A stretch of 64,000 bases of DNA from Leucothrix arctica (lineage in GTDB: Bacteria; Pseudomonadota; Gammaproteobacteria; Thiotrichales; Thiotrichaceae): the NCBI RefSeq assembly GCF_003172895.1, contig NZ_QGKL01000029.1, forward strand, positions 248,001 through 312,000. The letters run 5' to 3'. The number at the start of each line of letters is the position of its first letter. The stretch's first letter is position 1. Below are positions 1 to 10,200 of the stretch, in pieces. The position numbers and the translations under genes were made by a program. The notes beneath the pieces are model-generated. The model ran no database searches. It was given only the letters and a program-made list of their open reading frames with translations, and had not been told where the DNA came from.

Positions 1-1
1 C

Positions 2-1867
2 TACTTATTATTAGGCAAGCTTCTTAACACTGCTGACAGTAATCCTGCTGAGTTTCACACGATCCCTCAATACTGGTCTATCAAGAGCCAATTTAGTTAT
101 CAGCAGAAGCAATACCAACAGGCGCTTAACCACTACAAACAGTTACTGTCGTTACAACCTGACTCTATCTCAGCGAAGCAAGGCATCATCTTGAGCCTGA
201 CTCAGATGAAAAACTTTACTGCGCTTAAGCAAGTGTTGGCTCATTGGCAATCGCTTGCCGAGAGTAACTATGACCTTTGGCCTAACTATGCCATTGCTTA
301 TCAAGCGATGGGCGATTACCAAGCGAGTCTTAAATGGTTTGAGATGGCTAGCATCAAGCACCCTGAAAACTACACCATGTTGCTTAGTTATGCAGAGTCT
401 CTAGATAAGCTAGGCCAACCAGCTAAAGCTAACCAAGTGCGTACTGCTGGCGTTAAGCAGCTTCAATTGAAACTGACCTCAGGCACGTTTACTCAAGATG
501 AGCGCAGAGAAGCTCTATTCCAATACTTAAGTGCATTACAAAAGGTAGGTACTCAAGCTCAGTTTGATAGCGTATATGCTCAGCTAGACCGTGCTACAAG
601 AAGCCAAGCAGATAAAGACCGCATGAATGAAATTGCGATCTCTTGGGCCTTAGACAAAAACAACCTAACTCAACTTAAGCGACTACTCGCACGCGCTGAT
701 ACACAGCAAATGAAAAAGCCATTATGGATGCAACTTGCTATCGCTCTTAAGTTGAAAGATAAAAAGTCACTAGCTGCGATTTTAAAGAGCCGTGCTAATG
801 AGCTGTCGACGAGTGACCGCGTTAGCGCACTGATCGCACTGGAGAGACAGAACGAAGCATTTAATGTTGCTAAGCACGCAATGACAGCAGGAAAAACTCA
901 AAAAGAGCGTGATATCGCTAGGAAAATAGCACTGTCACTGGCTAATGGCCGTGTCTCTGAGTTCGTTGCAGCTTACAACGCTAAGCGTATTGGTGAGCTA
1001 TCAGTTAATGAGCAAAGCTTAGAATACAAACAAGGTATGGGTAAGAATGACCTACCCTTTGCTTGGGACATTAAACTTAAGAAAGCTCAGTTAAGCGATA
1101 ACTCTATTGCAGGTAGTGACATCGATGAAAAAGATGTTTCTGTTGGTTTTGAGTGGAAGGATACCACCGATCAGGTGAATGCCAGACTTGGTATCTACGA
1201 CAACGGTGATGACACTCAAGCTTATGGTAATTTAAGGTATCAGAAGCAGTTGAACGATACGTTTAGTGCTAGTGCTGAGTATGGTTACAAAGAGACACCC
1301 AGTGAAAACTCATACCTCAGACAGTACGGACGTAGAGACCGCTTTAAAGTAGATGTTAATGCAAAGATTGGAGATAACAAAACAGCCCAACTTTCAGTGT
1401 GGCAGCATGAGTTTAACCGAACTGACAACGGTAAATACTTAGCCAGTGGAAAGGGTGCAAGAGCAGCAGTTGTACACCGTCAAAATACCTTAAATGGTCA
1501 ATGGTACGGTGGCGTGCAGGGTACATTGCAAAGCAATGATAATGCATCGGATGTTAGCTCAAGCAACGCCCTTTCAGAATCTACACAGAGTGTTGAATTA
1601 ATTGCAGGCTTTAACCATGGTACCCCAGGTCAAGGCATAGCAGGAAAATCAGAACTTTCTTACAGTGGTTCTGTTGCTTTAGGTCATGAATGGCCTACAG
1701 GACAGATTAAGGCACATGCTGAAGCTGCAGTAAGTAAGGACTTATTTGATAATGATGAATTAAGTCTAGCGGTGTTTTATGACAAAGGCACTGAGAGCGA
1801 TTCAGAAGATAAAGGTTTGTTATTGAAGTACAGGAAGTTCCTCGACTTCCCAGTAACCCAAAAATAA
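2..1867 (+). CDS. pelB: PelB, outer-membrane secretin-like Pel exporter (3' part)
   Basis: The reading frame is open from the first bases of the window, so the gene starts upstream; 621 codons are visible. PelB carries Pel polysaccharide across the periplasm on a TPR scaffold and out through a C-terminal beta-barrel. Roughly the first 340 visible residues are alpha-helical TPR-like repeats (recurrent A/L/Y helices such as 'LTQLKRLLARADTQQ'). The rest is rich in alternating polar/hydrophobic strands with G/Y/W residues typical of a barrel ('DVSVGFEWK', 'SASAEYGYKE'). The barrel ends in 'YRKFLDF' plus a short PVTQK tail. pelD starts 11 bp downstream, so the same operon. The call rests on fold pattern plus the unmistakable pelDEFG neighbours. 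A TTG inside the frame at 191 is not a real start. Confidence 0.88.
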   Translation, partial: YLLLGKLLNTADSNPAEFHTIPQYWSIKSQFSYQQKQYQQALNHYKQLLSLQPDSISAKQGIILSLTQMKNFTALKQVLAHWQSLAESNYDLWPNYAIAYQAMGDYQASLKWFEMASIKHPENYTMLLSYAESLDKLGQPAKANQVRTAGVKQLQLKLTSGTFTQDERREALFQYLSALQKVGTQAQFDSVYAQLDRATRSQADKDRMNEIAISWALDKNNLTQLKRLLARADTQQMKKPLWMQLAIALKLKDKKSLAAILKSRANELSTSDRVSALIALERQNEAFNVAKHAMTAGKTQKERDIARKIALSLANGRVSEFVAAYNAKRIGELSVNEQSLEYKQGMGKNDLPFAWDIKLKKAQLSDNSIAGSDIDEKDVSVGFEWKDTTDQVNARLGIYDNGDDTQAYGNLRYQKQLNDTFSASAEYGYKETPSENSYLRQYGRRDRFKVDVNAKIGDNKTAQLSVWQHEFNRTDNGKYLASGKGARAAVVHRQNTLNGQWYGGVQGTLQSNDNASDVSSSNALSESTQSVELIAGFNHGTPGQGIAGKSELSYSGSVALGHEWPTGQIKAHAEAAVSKDLFDNDELSLAVFYDKGTESDSEDKGLLLKYRKFLDFPVTQK

Positions 1868-1878
1868 AGATAAACAAA

Positions 1879-3276
1879 ATGAAAAGAAAATCCATGCAAG
1901 GGCATGTCGCGATTGATAACTTTTCGCTTCCGCGCTCACAATCAGAAACACTAGCACCGCTTAGGCCAAAACCTGAGAATGCGGTATTTGAAGTAATTTT
2001 ATTACCTCTTTTAGTCCCTTTTCTCGCTTGGTTAATGGGTCGGGAAGATCTGTTTTTCTTAGAAACACCTTTCCCATGGATGCTACTGGTCCCGACACTG
2101 ACAGCTTCACGCTATGGCACACGCTATGGTTTGTTGAGTCTATTAGTAATGTCGTCACTGAGTTTGCTTTATGCAATGGTTTTCCAACCTGCAATACTAA
2201 TGCCGCTTAGCCAAATATTAGTTGGTAGTCTGTTAGTTGTACTAGTCATTGGTGAGATGATTCAGTACTGGGGTAATCGTACCCACCTACAAGCTAAAGA
2301 GCTTGAGTCTTACCGCCAAAATGCTAACCAATCAGAGCAGGCTCTGCAGCTGCTACATATTTCTTACAGCCAGCTGGAAGAAGATTTGGTTGCAGTTAAC
2401 CAGTCATTGGCAGGATCACTTCGCCTACTTGATACGTCTATCAGACAAGATGGTAGCACTGACAAGTCCCAAGTGTTGAAGCATGCAATTGGTAAAATGC
2501 AGGATATTCTTAAGCAATATTCTTGGTTAGAAGCCGCTGCGTTTTACCGGATCAGCGATGGTAAGATCCACCCAAACAGACTGGGTAGCATTGGTAATGT
2601 TCCAGCCAATACACATTTAGATCCTCTTCTATTAGAAGCGGTTCGATGCAAGCAAGCCGTTAGCATTAAGCACGACCAATTAATTCAAAAACGACGTGTA
2701 AATACAGACTTGCATGCTGCAATTCCACTATTAGATTCTAGCGGAAAGTTATGGGGTGTTATGGCAGTGTCACGTATGTCTAATGCATCGATGACACAGC
2801 AAAATCTCAATTTATTAGCATTGCTTTGTAACTATGTTTCAAACCTTCTTGATAACAGTAAGCGTCCAGTTACTAGTGCTAAGCAGTTATTCCAAGAAAT
2901 GTTCACTGCACTTAACGTGGTATTGAACACAGTAAAGACGGCTACATTAATCACACTCAACGTCCCAAACACGGATGATAGCAGTGAATACAATGATTAC
3001 TTTGTCGCAAAAGTACGTAGTGCAAATCGTATCTGGCGACTAGAGCGTCAAAGCACGACAACCTTCGTTATTCTATTGCCGCTTTTTAATACTGAAAGCT
3101 TCAAGGAATTCCAGGCAGGTTTATCGGCAAACTTTAAAAAGCGTTTCGGCAAGGATTTATCACAAGTTGGTATTACGCTGAAATATAACAATGTTCGTAA
3201 ACCAGTAAAGCCTCAAGAATTGCAGCGCTACCTGGTCAACTTAGGTAAGTTCGATGATGCGCGCCTTATCCGTTAG
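1879..3276 (+). CDS. pelD: PelD, inner-membrane c-di-GMP receptor of the Pel system
   Basis: 465 aa, close to the 455 aa of Pseudomonas PelD. Four hydrophobic segments at about residues 38-125 are followed by a coiled stalk (130-180), a GAF-like domain (about 185-330) and a C-terminal degenerate GGDEF domain with no GGDEF motif. In this family c-di-GMP binds an inhibitory-type RxxD site in the GGDEF domain and switches on polymer synthesis. The equivalent position, 83-86 residues from the C-terminus, reads R380-S-A-N383, so the acidic residue appears to be Asn. It lies 11 bp after pelB, where pelC would normally intervene, and its 3' end overlaps pelE by 23 bp, indicating translational coupling. 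The family call is firm; c-di-GMP binding is uncertain. Confidence 0.9.
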   Translation: MKRKSMQGHVAIDNFSLPRSQSETLAPLRPKPENAVFEVILLPLLVPFLAWLMGREDLFFLETPFPWMLLVPTLTASRYGTRYGLLSLLVMSSLSLLYAMVFQPAILMPLSQILVGSLLVVLVIGEMIQYWGNRTHLQAKELESYRQNANQSEQALQLLHISYSQLEEDLVAVNQSLAGSLRLLDTSIRQDGSTDKSQVLKHAIGKMQDILKQYSWLEAAAFYRISDGKIHPNRLGSIGNVPANTHLDPLLLEAVRCKQAVSIKHDQLIQKRRVNTDLHAAIPLLDSSGKLWGVMAVSRMSNASMTQQNLNLLALLCNYVSNLLDNSKRPVTSAKQLFQEMFTALNVVLNTVKTATLITLNVPNTDDSSEYNDYFVAKVRSANRIWRLERQSTTTFVILLPLFNTESFKEFQAGLSANFKKRFGKDLSQVGITLKYNNVRKPVKPQELQRYLVNLGKFDDARLIR

Positions 3277-4132
3277 TGCCCTATTATTTTTATTGGTTGA
3301 GTTAGTCGCATTTGCCTTATTGTGGCCTCAAGCTAACTCTCTGAGCATAGTCGCTTTGATCGTGCATCTAACTGTTTCGATGCTCTCGGCGATGTGGTTT
3401 GCTGAAAAGTGGCATTCTGGTGACGATAAATTGACACTGGTTGGCTTCATGGCCATTTCAATATTCTTGTTACCAATTATTGGCAGCATGATTCTACTGA
3501 TTATTGACAGTAGACATGCACTACGCGAGTACGGTATTCAAGCAGGCGTTGGTACAGACAACATTAAGACTGATAGTCCAAAAGACTTATTAAACTATTT
3601 TTCTGCACCTGACCAATTTGACAAAGTAAGCCGCCGTAAGACACGCGACCTACTATCGTCATTGGATGACGAAGCTTATCTTGGGTTGCTAATTGCATCA
3701 CGTCACTTACCTGACAAAGAAGCTTATGCACTATTAAGTGAAGCATTATTGAGCCCTTTTGAAAGCGCCCGATTAATGTCTTACTCGTTAAAAGGAAAGC
3801 TAGAAGAGAAGATGCAAGAGAATTTGCAGGACAAATTGAATGCTATTCCTACGGCATCAAACAGTCAGCAATCTGAATTGAATCTTGCGGTTACACACGA
3901 CTATCTGCACTTACTTGAAGTGGGCGTTGAATCTAGCTCAAAAGAAGTACTGCTTAAAAAAGCGAGTGAGCACTGCATAAAGGCCATCAAATTGAATAAA
4001 ACTAATGCCTCTGCTTACAAGGTATTAAGTGATATTTTGCTACTGCAAGGGCGCTCTCAGCAAGCCAAGGCTGCTCTACAGCGTGCTTTGAAACTGAGCG
4101 AGCCTTCAATTAATAATTTGGCGGCGATGTAG
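3254..4132 (+). CDS. pelE: PelE, TPR-containing inner-membrane Pel assembly protein
   Basis: 292 aa. Two transmembrane helices near the N-terminus (about residues 5-50 and 62-85) are followed by a cytoplasmic helical region ending in TPR-like repeats ('CIKAIKLNKTNASAYKVLSDILLLQGRSQQAK' region, about 235-285). PelE joins PelD, PelF and PelG in the inner-membrane synthase complex; its TPRs are thought to contact PelF. The start codon overlaps the end of pelD by 23 bp, and two adjacent ATGs (3254, 3257) are possible. The identification depends partly on position between pelD and pelF, since PelE is poorly conserved. Confidence 0.85.
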   Translation: MMRALSVSALLFLLVELVAFALLWPQANSLSIVALIVHLTVSMLSAMWFAEKWHSGDDKLTLVGFMAISIFLLPIIGSMILLIIDSRHALREYGIQAGVGTDNIKTDSPKDLLNYFSAPDQFDKVSRRKTRDLLSSLDDEAYLGLLIASRHLPDKEAYALLSEALLSPFESARLMSYSLKGKLEEKMQENLQDKLNAIPTASNSQQSELNLAVTHDYLHLLEVGVESSSKEVLLKKASEHCIKAIKLNKTNASAYKVLSDILLLQGRSQQAKAALQRALKLSEPSINNLAAM

Positions 4133-4214
4133 GAAATTCAGCTAACAGTTAATTTACTAGACTATACTGAGCGACACATTGTCCTAATAAAATAAAAATA
4201 ACGACATAAATATA

Positions 4215-5762
4215 GTGACTGAATCAGAATTCCCACGCCTTAAAGCTTCTGAAAAAGCTGATATTTGCCTGCTACTTGAGGGAACATATCCTTATGTGCG
4301 CGGCGGCGTATCTAGTTGGGTGCATCAGCTCATTATTGGTCACCCTCACTACACCTTTGCATTGGTGTTTGTCGGTGCAAGTAGTGAGCATTACTCGAAG
4401 ATGCACTTTACCTTTCCTGATAATGTTTGCCACTTCGAACGTCACTTTTTAAATGACTCTTTAGATTTAGGCTCACCCAAAGAACAAAGTTTAGACCCTG
4501 AAGCAGTCACCGTATTACGTGATTTATATTCCATGCTTTCGAAAGGCGGCCAAGCACCAGAACTTAGCCAACTGGCGGGACTGCATAAGCTGCTCTCAAA
4601 GGCTTCACAGTACAAAGCTGATGACTTTTTTTATAGCCCTGAAATTTGGGAGATGATTACAGAAGCTTATCGACGCCACTGCCCTGACTTGCCATTCAAT
4701 GAGTTCTTTTGGAATATTCGTGCCATGCACGCACCCATACTCGCGCTATTGAATATTGCACAAACCGCCCCGCTCGCTGATTGTTATCACACCATATCAA
4801 CGGGCTATGCTGGACTGCTTGGAACATTTTTACGCTTAATGAAAGATAAGCCGCTCTTGGTCACAGAACATGGAATCTATACTAAAGAGCGACAGATCGA
4901 CCTCTACCAAGTTGACTGGATTAAAGAAAATAATCCTGACTTGGCTGCAGGTCTAGATGACAGAATCAGCTACATCCGACAACTCTGGATGCAATTCTTT
5001 GAAGGCCTTGGACGCTTAACCTATAGCGGGTGCATCGTCATCGTAACGCTATATGGTCAAAACCGCCAAAAACAAATCGACCTTGGCGCGGCACCTGAAC
5101 GCTCCATCGTTATTCCAAATGGTGTGAAGATTGATAACTTCATCCCTTTGCGAGATGAGCGTAGCAAAGATATTCCGCCCATTTTATGTTTGCTTGGCCG
5201 CGTTGTTCCAATTAAAGATATCAAAACTTATATTCGCTCCATTGGTATATTAAAAGACAGCATACCGAATGTGGAAGGCTGGATCGTTGGACCAGAAGAA
5301 GAAGAACCTGAATACGCACAAGAGTGCCATGACCTTGTTGACCAATTAGGCTTACAAGAACATGTGAAGTTTTTAGGCTTCCAAAATATTCATAACATCT
5401 TACCTAAGATGAGCCTTATGACACTAAGCTCGATCAGTGAAGGTCAACCTTTAGTGATACTTGAAGGTTATGCCGCAGGTGTACCCGTACTTTCTACTGA
5501 CGTAGGCTCTTGCCGAGAATTAGTCGAAGGCCGCACTGAAGAAGATAGGGCATTAGGCTCCGCTGGCTCGATCGTTCCTATAGCAAATCCGCGCGCTTTA
5601 GCAGAAGCCGCTATTGAACTACTTACAAACGAAGAGCGTTGGTACTCAGCACAAAAAGCCTCAATGGCTCGTGTTGAGCTTCTTTACAGCGAACAGACGT
5701 TCTTAGATAACTATAAACAACTCTATCATAAGGTATTAAACCATGGCCGGAATCGGATTTGA
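4215..5762 (+). CDS. pelF: PelF, GT4 glycosyltransferase of Pel polymerisation
   Basis: 515 aa with a GTG start. PelF is the cytosolic GT4 enzyme that polymerises UDP-N-acetyl hexosamine into Pel. The N-terminal family signature is clear ('LLLEGTYPYVRGGVSSWVHQ' at about residues 19-38). The C-terminal half is a GT-B nucleotide-sugar domain with 'LLGRVVPIKDIKTYI' and the retaining GT4 E-x7-E motif ('EGQPLVILE'). Eighty-two bases separate it from pelE, and it overlaps pelG by 20 bp. Length and motifs agree with the family. Confidence 0.95.
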   Translation: MTESEFPRLKASEKADICLLLEGTYPYVRGGVSSWVHQLIIGHPHYTFALVFVGASSEHYSKMHFTFPDNVCHFERHFLNDSLDLGSPKEQSLDPEAVTVLRDLYSMLSKGGQAPELSQLAGLHKLLSKASQYKADDFFYSPEIWEMITEAYRRHCPDLPFNEFFWNIRAMHAPILALLNIAQTAPLADCYHTISTGYAGLLGTFLRLMKDKPLLVTEHGIYTKERQIDLYQVDWIKENNPDLAAGLDDRISYIRQLWMQFFEGLGRLTYSGCIVIVTLYGQNRQKQIDLGAAPERSIVIPNGVKIDNFIPLRDERSKDIPPILCLLGRVVPIKDIKTYIRSIGILKDSIPNVEGWIVGPEEEEPEYAQECHDLVDQLGLQEHVKFLGFQNIHNILPKMSLMTLSSISEGQPLVILEGYAAGVPVLSTDVGSCRELVEGRTEEDRALGSAGSIVPIANPRALAEAAIELLTNEERWYSAQKASMARVELLYSEQTFLDNYKQLYHKVLNHGRNRI

Positions 5763-7119
5763 GCTAAAGAAAATGCTCAAGGATGACAGCTGGTTCGGCC
5801 TGCTGAAAACCTACGCATACGCTGGAGCCATTAGCTCTGGCCCTTGGGTGTTGTCTATTTTAGGCATCATGCTTGTTGGCATGGTTAGCCTCTCTAACAA
5901 AGGTGAGTCTGGCCTTTGGCTAAGTGAATTTTTAGTATCAGTCACATGGCTCATGTCATTTTCATTGGTACTGAGTAGCCTGCTGCAGTTAGTGTTTACA
6001 CGCTTCATGGCTGACCAACTCTACTTAAAGAATGATCATCTGATTTTACCTAATTTCATTGGAGCATTGGGTTTATCCACCCTTGTCAGCGGGGTTATCG
6101 GCATTATTTGTTGGCTGCTATTCTTTAGAAGCCTGAGTATTCTTTACTGCATACTGATGCTGATGAATTTTGTGCTGCTATGTAACGTCTGGTTGGCCGT
6201 CATTTTTGTTGCAGGGATGCGTCGCTATAAAACGATATTGATGGTGTTTTTAATCAGCTACGTCAGTATCGTGATTCTATCGATGGTCCTTAAATCAGCA
6301 GGCACAGCCGGGTTACTCAGCGCTCTACTGATAGGCCATGGCATCTTGTTATTGTCCATGCTGTTAATGATTTTTCAAGAGTATACAGCCGATCAGATAC
6401 TGTCCTTTGACTTTCTTAAACGCAAAAACATCTTCCCTGTTTTAATATTCATCGGCTTATTTTTTAATATGGGCGTATGGGTTGATAAGTGGATGTTTTG
6501 GTTTACGCCTTCAACATCAGATGACATTAATGGCGTTCTTCGAGCGTCGGTCATTTATGACCTACCTATCTTCCTAGCCTATTTATCGATCATTCCTGGG
6601 ATGGCGAGTTTTCTGTTACGTGTCGAGACGGACTTTGTTTCCACCTACCAAGACTACTACTCGGCTGTAAATGATGGTGCAACACTGGGGCAAATCGAAC
6701 AGAAACGCGTATCGATGACAGAGAGTATTCGCAAAGCATATCTTGAGATAATTAAAGTCCAAGGCGTCACAGTATTGCTGTTTTTTATAATGGCTGAAGA
6801 CATTATTAGGTGGCTAGACCTGTCACCTTTATATGTGCACCTCTACTATATCGACCTTTTGGCGACGGCTATTCAAGTGTTGTTTCTGGCTACACTGAAT
6901 ATCTTTTTCTACTTCAATTTTCTGAAAGAAGCTTTTTGGTTAACGCTTGGATTATTCTCTCTAAATACAATTTTAACGGCCGCTAGCTTAATCTTAGGGC
7001 CTGCCTTTTATGGCTATGGTTTTGCACTCGCTATTTTCATTACAACCATGATTGGCATGTACGTACTGTCCAATAAAATTAACAAGCTTGAATACATTAC
7101 GTTCATGCTACAACGCTAG
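5743..7119 (+). CDS. pelG: PelG, Wzx-like polytopic membrane protein of Pel export
   Basis: 458 aa, almost entirely hydrophobic, with about twelve transmembrane helices. The N-terminal 'MAGIGFELKKML' and 'YAGAISSGPWVLSILGI' are the hallmark of PelG. It belongs to the polysaccharide-transporter superfamily and is taken to move Pel across the inner membrane together with PelD and PelE. The ATG lies inside the end of pelF (20-bp overlap), so the two are translationally coupled. It is the last of the canonical pel genes; a hairpin and the deacetylase gene follow on the same strand. Confidence 0.95.
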   Translation: MAGIGFELKKMLKDDSWFGLLKTYAYAGAISSGPWVLSILGIMLVGMVSLSNKGESGLWLSEFLVSVTWLMSFSLVLSSLLQLVFTRFMADQLYLKNDHLILPNFIGALGLSTLVSGVIGIICWLLFFRSLSILYCILMLMNFVLLCNVWLAVIFVAGMRRYKTILMVFLISYVSIVILSMVLKSAGTAGLLSALLIGHGILLLSMLLMIFQEYTADQILSFDFLKRKNIFPVLIFIGLFFNMGVWVDKWMFWFTPSTSDDINGVLRASVIYDLPIFLAYLSIIPGMASFLLRVETDFVSTYQDYYSAVNDGATLGQIEQKRVSMTESIRKAYLEIIKVQGVTVLLFFIMAEDIIRWLDLSPLYVHLYYIDLLATAIQVLFLATLNIFFYFNFLKEAFWLTLGLFSLNTILTAASLILGPAFYGYGFALAIFITTMIGMYVLSNKINKLEYITFMLQR

Positions 7120-7124
7120 TAAAT

Positions 7125-7152
7125 AGCTGAGATCGATACTACGATTTCAGCT
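7125..7152 (+). other. Hairpin between pelG and the deacetylase gene
   Basis: An 11-bp stem (AGCTGAGATCG / CGATTTCAGCT, one G-U pair) with a 6-nt loop lies six bases after the pelG stop. No T-run follows, so it is not a standard intrinsic terminator. It may stabilise the pelG mRNA 3' end or lower read-through into the downstream gene. The rest of the 171-bp gap shows only a weak CCTTATT/AATAAGG dyad near 7231-7246. Confidence 0.5.
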
Positions 7153-7290
7153 AATGCCTTCCCCTATCAGCCCATCGTAACCGTTCACCCCCACACGGAT
7201 TCAACTTCATTGCCTCAGAGCATTTAATTGACCTTATTAAAATAAGGCATGTTTGCCGTAGATAGTTATCTATTCTTTAAAGGTATTAAA

Positions 7291-10200
7291 ATGAAGCGTC
7301 ATAACTTAACTAAGTGGCTTTGCACATCAGGCTTATTACTTGCCAGCGCACTAAGCTACACCAGCGCTAACGCAGATATTACGATTGATGGCAACATCAC
7401 AGACTGGAGTTCAACAGACCGCCTTGAGCTATCTCCGAGAACACCTGTTGATGGTTATGAACTTTCTGGTCGTTATGAAAACAATTCATACAAAATCTTA
7501 TTAAGAAATTTAAACGGCTCCATTTCAACCAGTACAACATTTTGGCTTAACACTGATCAAAATACAGATACTGGCTATAAGATCTGGGGCTATGCAGGTG
7601 GCGCAGAATATAACGTCAATATTGCAGCTGATGGCCTTCCTTATCTTTATACCGATGCAGACGGACAAACATTAGTATCTGGCCCACTTTCTCACAATAT
7701 TTCCGTTGATGGCAACGGTACTAATATGGAGCTTGAGATACCTGAAGCACTGATTGGTACGCCAACAGGTAGCGGTATCAATATGCTTATTGATATTAAT
7801 AACACAACGTTTTTGCCTGTGAGCTATTGGCCTCATGAAAATAATTACATTCTAGAGAAAGAGACCGTCTTTGCGAGCACCGGAATAACTATTGATGCTT
7901 ATAAAACAGACTGGAACGCATCCGATCGTATTGACCTTGATGACAGCGTTGCTACAACAGCAGCAGAAGTCTATGGTCGATATGAAGGTGGCACATATAA
8001 GTTTTTGATTCATGATTTTTATACGCCGTCTGTTACTGCTGGCACCACACTGTGGTTCAACACTGACGATAACCTCGCGACTGGTAACCAAATCTTTGGT
8101 TATGCAGGAGGCGCAGAATACAACTTAAATTTCTACACAGATAATCAACCTTATCTATACACAGGCGCTGCGGGTCAGACTTTTGTAAACGGACCTATCA
8201 ATTTCGCTACTAGAGCTGATGGTAACGGTGGCTCAATTTTAGAGATTGAAGTCCCTGAGGAAATGCTTGGCTCTCCATCAGCTGATGGTATTGATTTGTT
8301 AGTTGATATTAATAACTCAAGCTACCTACCTCGCTCTTACTACCCTACCACTAATAAATACACCGTAAAGCGTCAAACAAGCAACGCGCCTATTGCAATC
8401 GTGTACTCAGAAACATCTGAAGCACAGTTCTTTGACAGTAAAGCTTACGCGCAGTTATTTATGAGCGTACAAGCTCAAGCAATGATGGCAGGCCTACCGT
8501 TTGATCTTCTAACAGAAGATGACTTGTTAGATATTGATAAGATAACTAAGTATAAAACATTAGTATTCCCGTACGCAGCTAACGTTCCAGCCGCTAAACT
8601 ACCGGGTATCGAGCTTAATCTGACGACGGCAGTGAATGATTTTAATGTCGGTATTATTACTGCGGGTAACTTCCTAACTAGCAATGAGTTGGGCACCAAT
8701 TTGTCTGATGATGCTTACCTTCGAATGAAGTCATTAATGGGGATCACTCGAAGCGATGGCGGTGGACCATTTAATATTAGCTATAAAATATCAAATACCT
8801 CACACCCAATAACAAGTAATGAGTATTCGAGCAATGAAGTACTTATGGAGTATGCAGGTTCTTTTACTGACTACTTTATTTCTACCGATGCTTATCCAAC
8901 AACAGTATTAGCACAACAAATTATTGATGGTACAACCACTAAAAATGCACTGATCGTCAGTGAAAACGGTGGTCGTCACGCTCACTTCGGTACTGTTGCA
9001 CAAATGACTGACACCAACCTTTTATGGTCCGTGCTTCAGTGGAGTGTTTATGGTGAAAAAGCACCTGCAGCACTACAAATGAGTCGTGAAAACTCTGTCT
9101 TTGTCGCTCGTAATGACATGGATCAAAGTATGTTTAGTGACGAAGTTGCGGAGGTTGATGGACAGCTACTGACTTTCTTGCAGCTTTGGAAAGATAATTA
9201 TGACTTTGTAGGCTCTTACTACATCAATGTAGGTGCTAACCCTAGCAACCAGGAAGAGACTAACTGGAGCTATTCTGGGCCGCTTTACCAGCAGTATATG
9301 GCAATGGGTAACGAAATCGGAACTCACTCATACACTCACCCACATGACACGAACATCTTAACGGATGAGCAGTTACGCTGGGAGTTTGCTGAGTCACGTA
9401 CAATTATCGAAGACAACTTAGCCATTTCAAACTTAAGTGCTGCTGTTCCGGGTGCTCCAGAGGACTTACGCACGTCACTAGAGATTATCCAGCACGTTAA
9501 TTACTTGTCTGGCGGTTACTCAGGGACTGGTGCGGGTTACCCAAATGCATTTGGCTTCCTAAATCCTGGTCAAACTAAGGTATACCTAAGTCCAAATATG
9601 TCTTTTGACTTTACGCTAGTTGAGTTCCAAAACAGAACAGCTGCAGAAGCTCAAGCTGTTTGGTATAGCGAATTTGATAATATTGTAAAACATACAAACC
9701 TTGGTTTAGTTCACTGGCCTTGGCATGACTACGGCCCAGTAAATTCAGATAACGCGGGCTACACTTTTGCAATGTTCAATAACCTAATCGCCAGAGCAGC
9801 TAACTACGGTAGTGAGTTCATTACAGGCTTAGACTTCACGCAGCGTATAAAGGCATTTAAGTCTGCTGGTCTAACCGTTGTTAAATCAGGCAGTAAAGTG
9901 ACAGCTCAGGTTGATAGCATTGAGACAGGTAAATTTGCGCTGGAAGTTGCCGACGGAACAACCATTGCTTCTGTAGATAACTGGTACGCTTACGATGATA
10001 ACCAAGTACTACTAGCAAATAGTGGTCGTGAGTACACTATCAACCTAGGGACACCTAACACGAATGTGACACGTATCACTGATCTACCTAAGCGTGGAGA
10101 ACTTGTCTCGCTGGATGGGGATGGTACAGACCTTAGTTTTGAGTTCAAAGGCAAGGGAACAGTCAATATTCAGCTAAAGTGCTCACCGTCTGCATTTACT

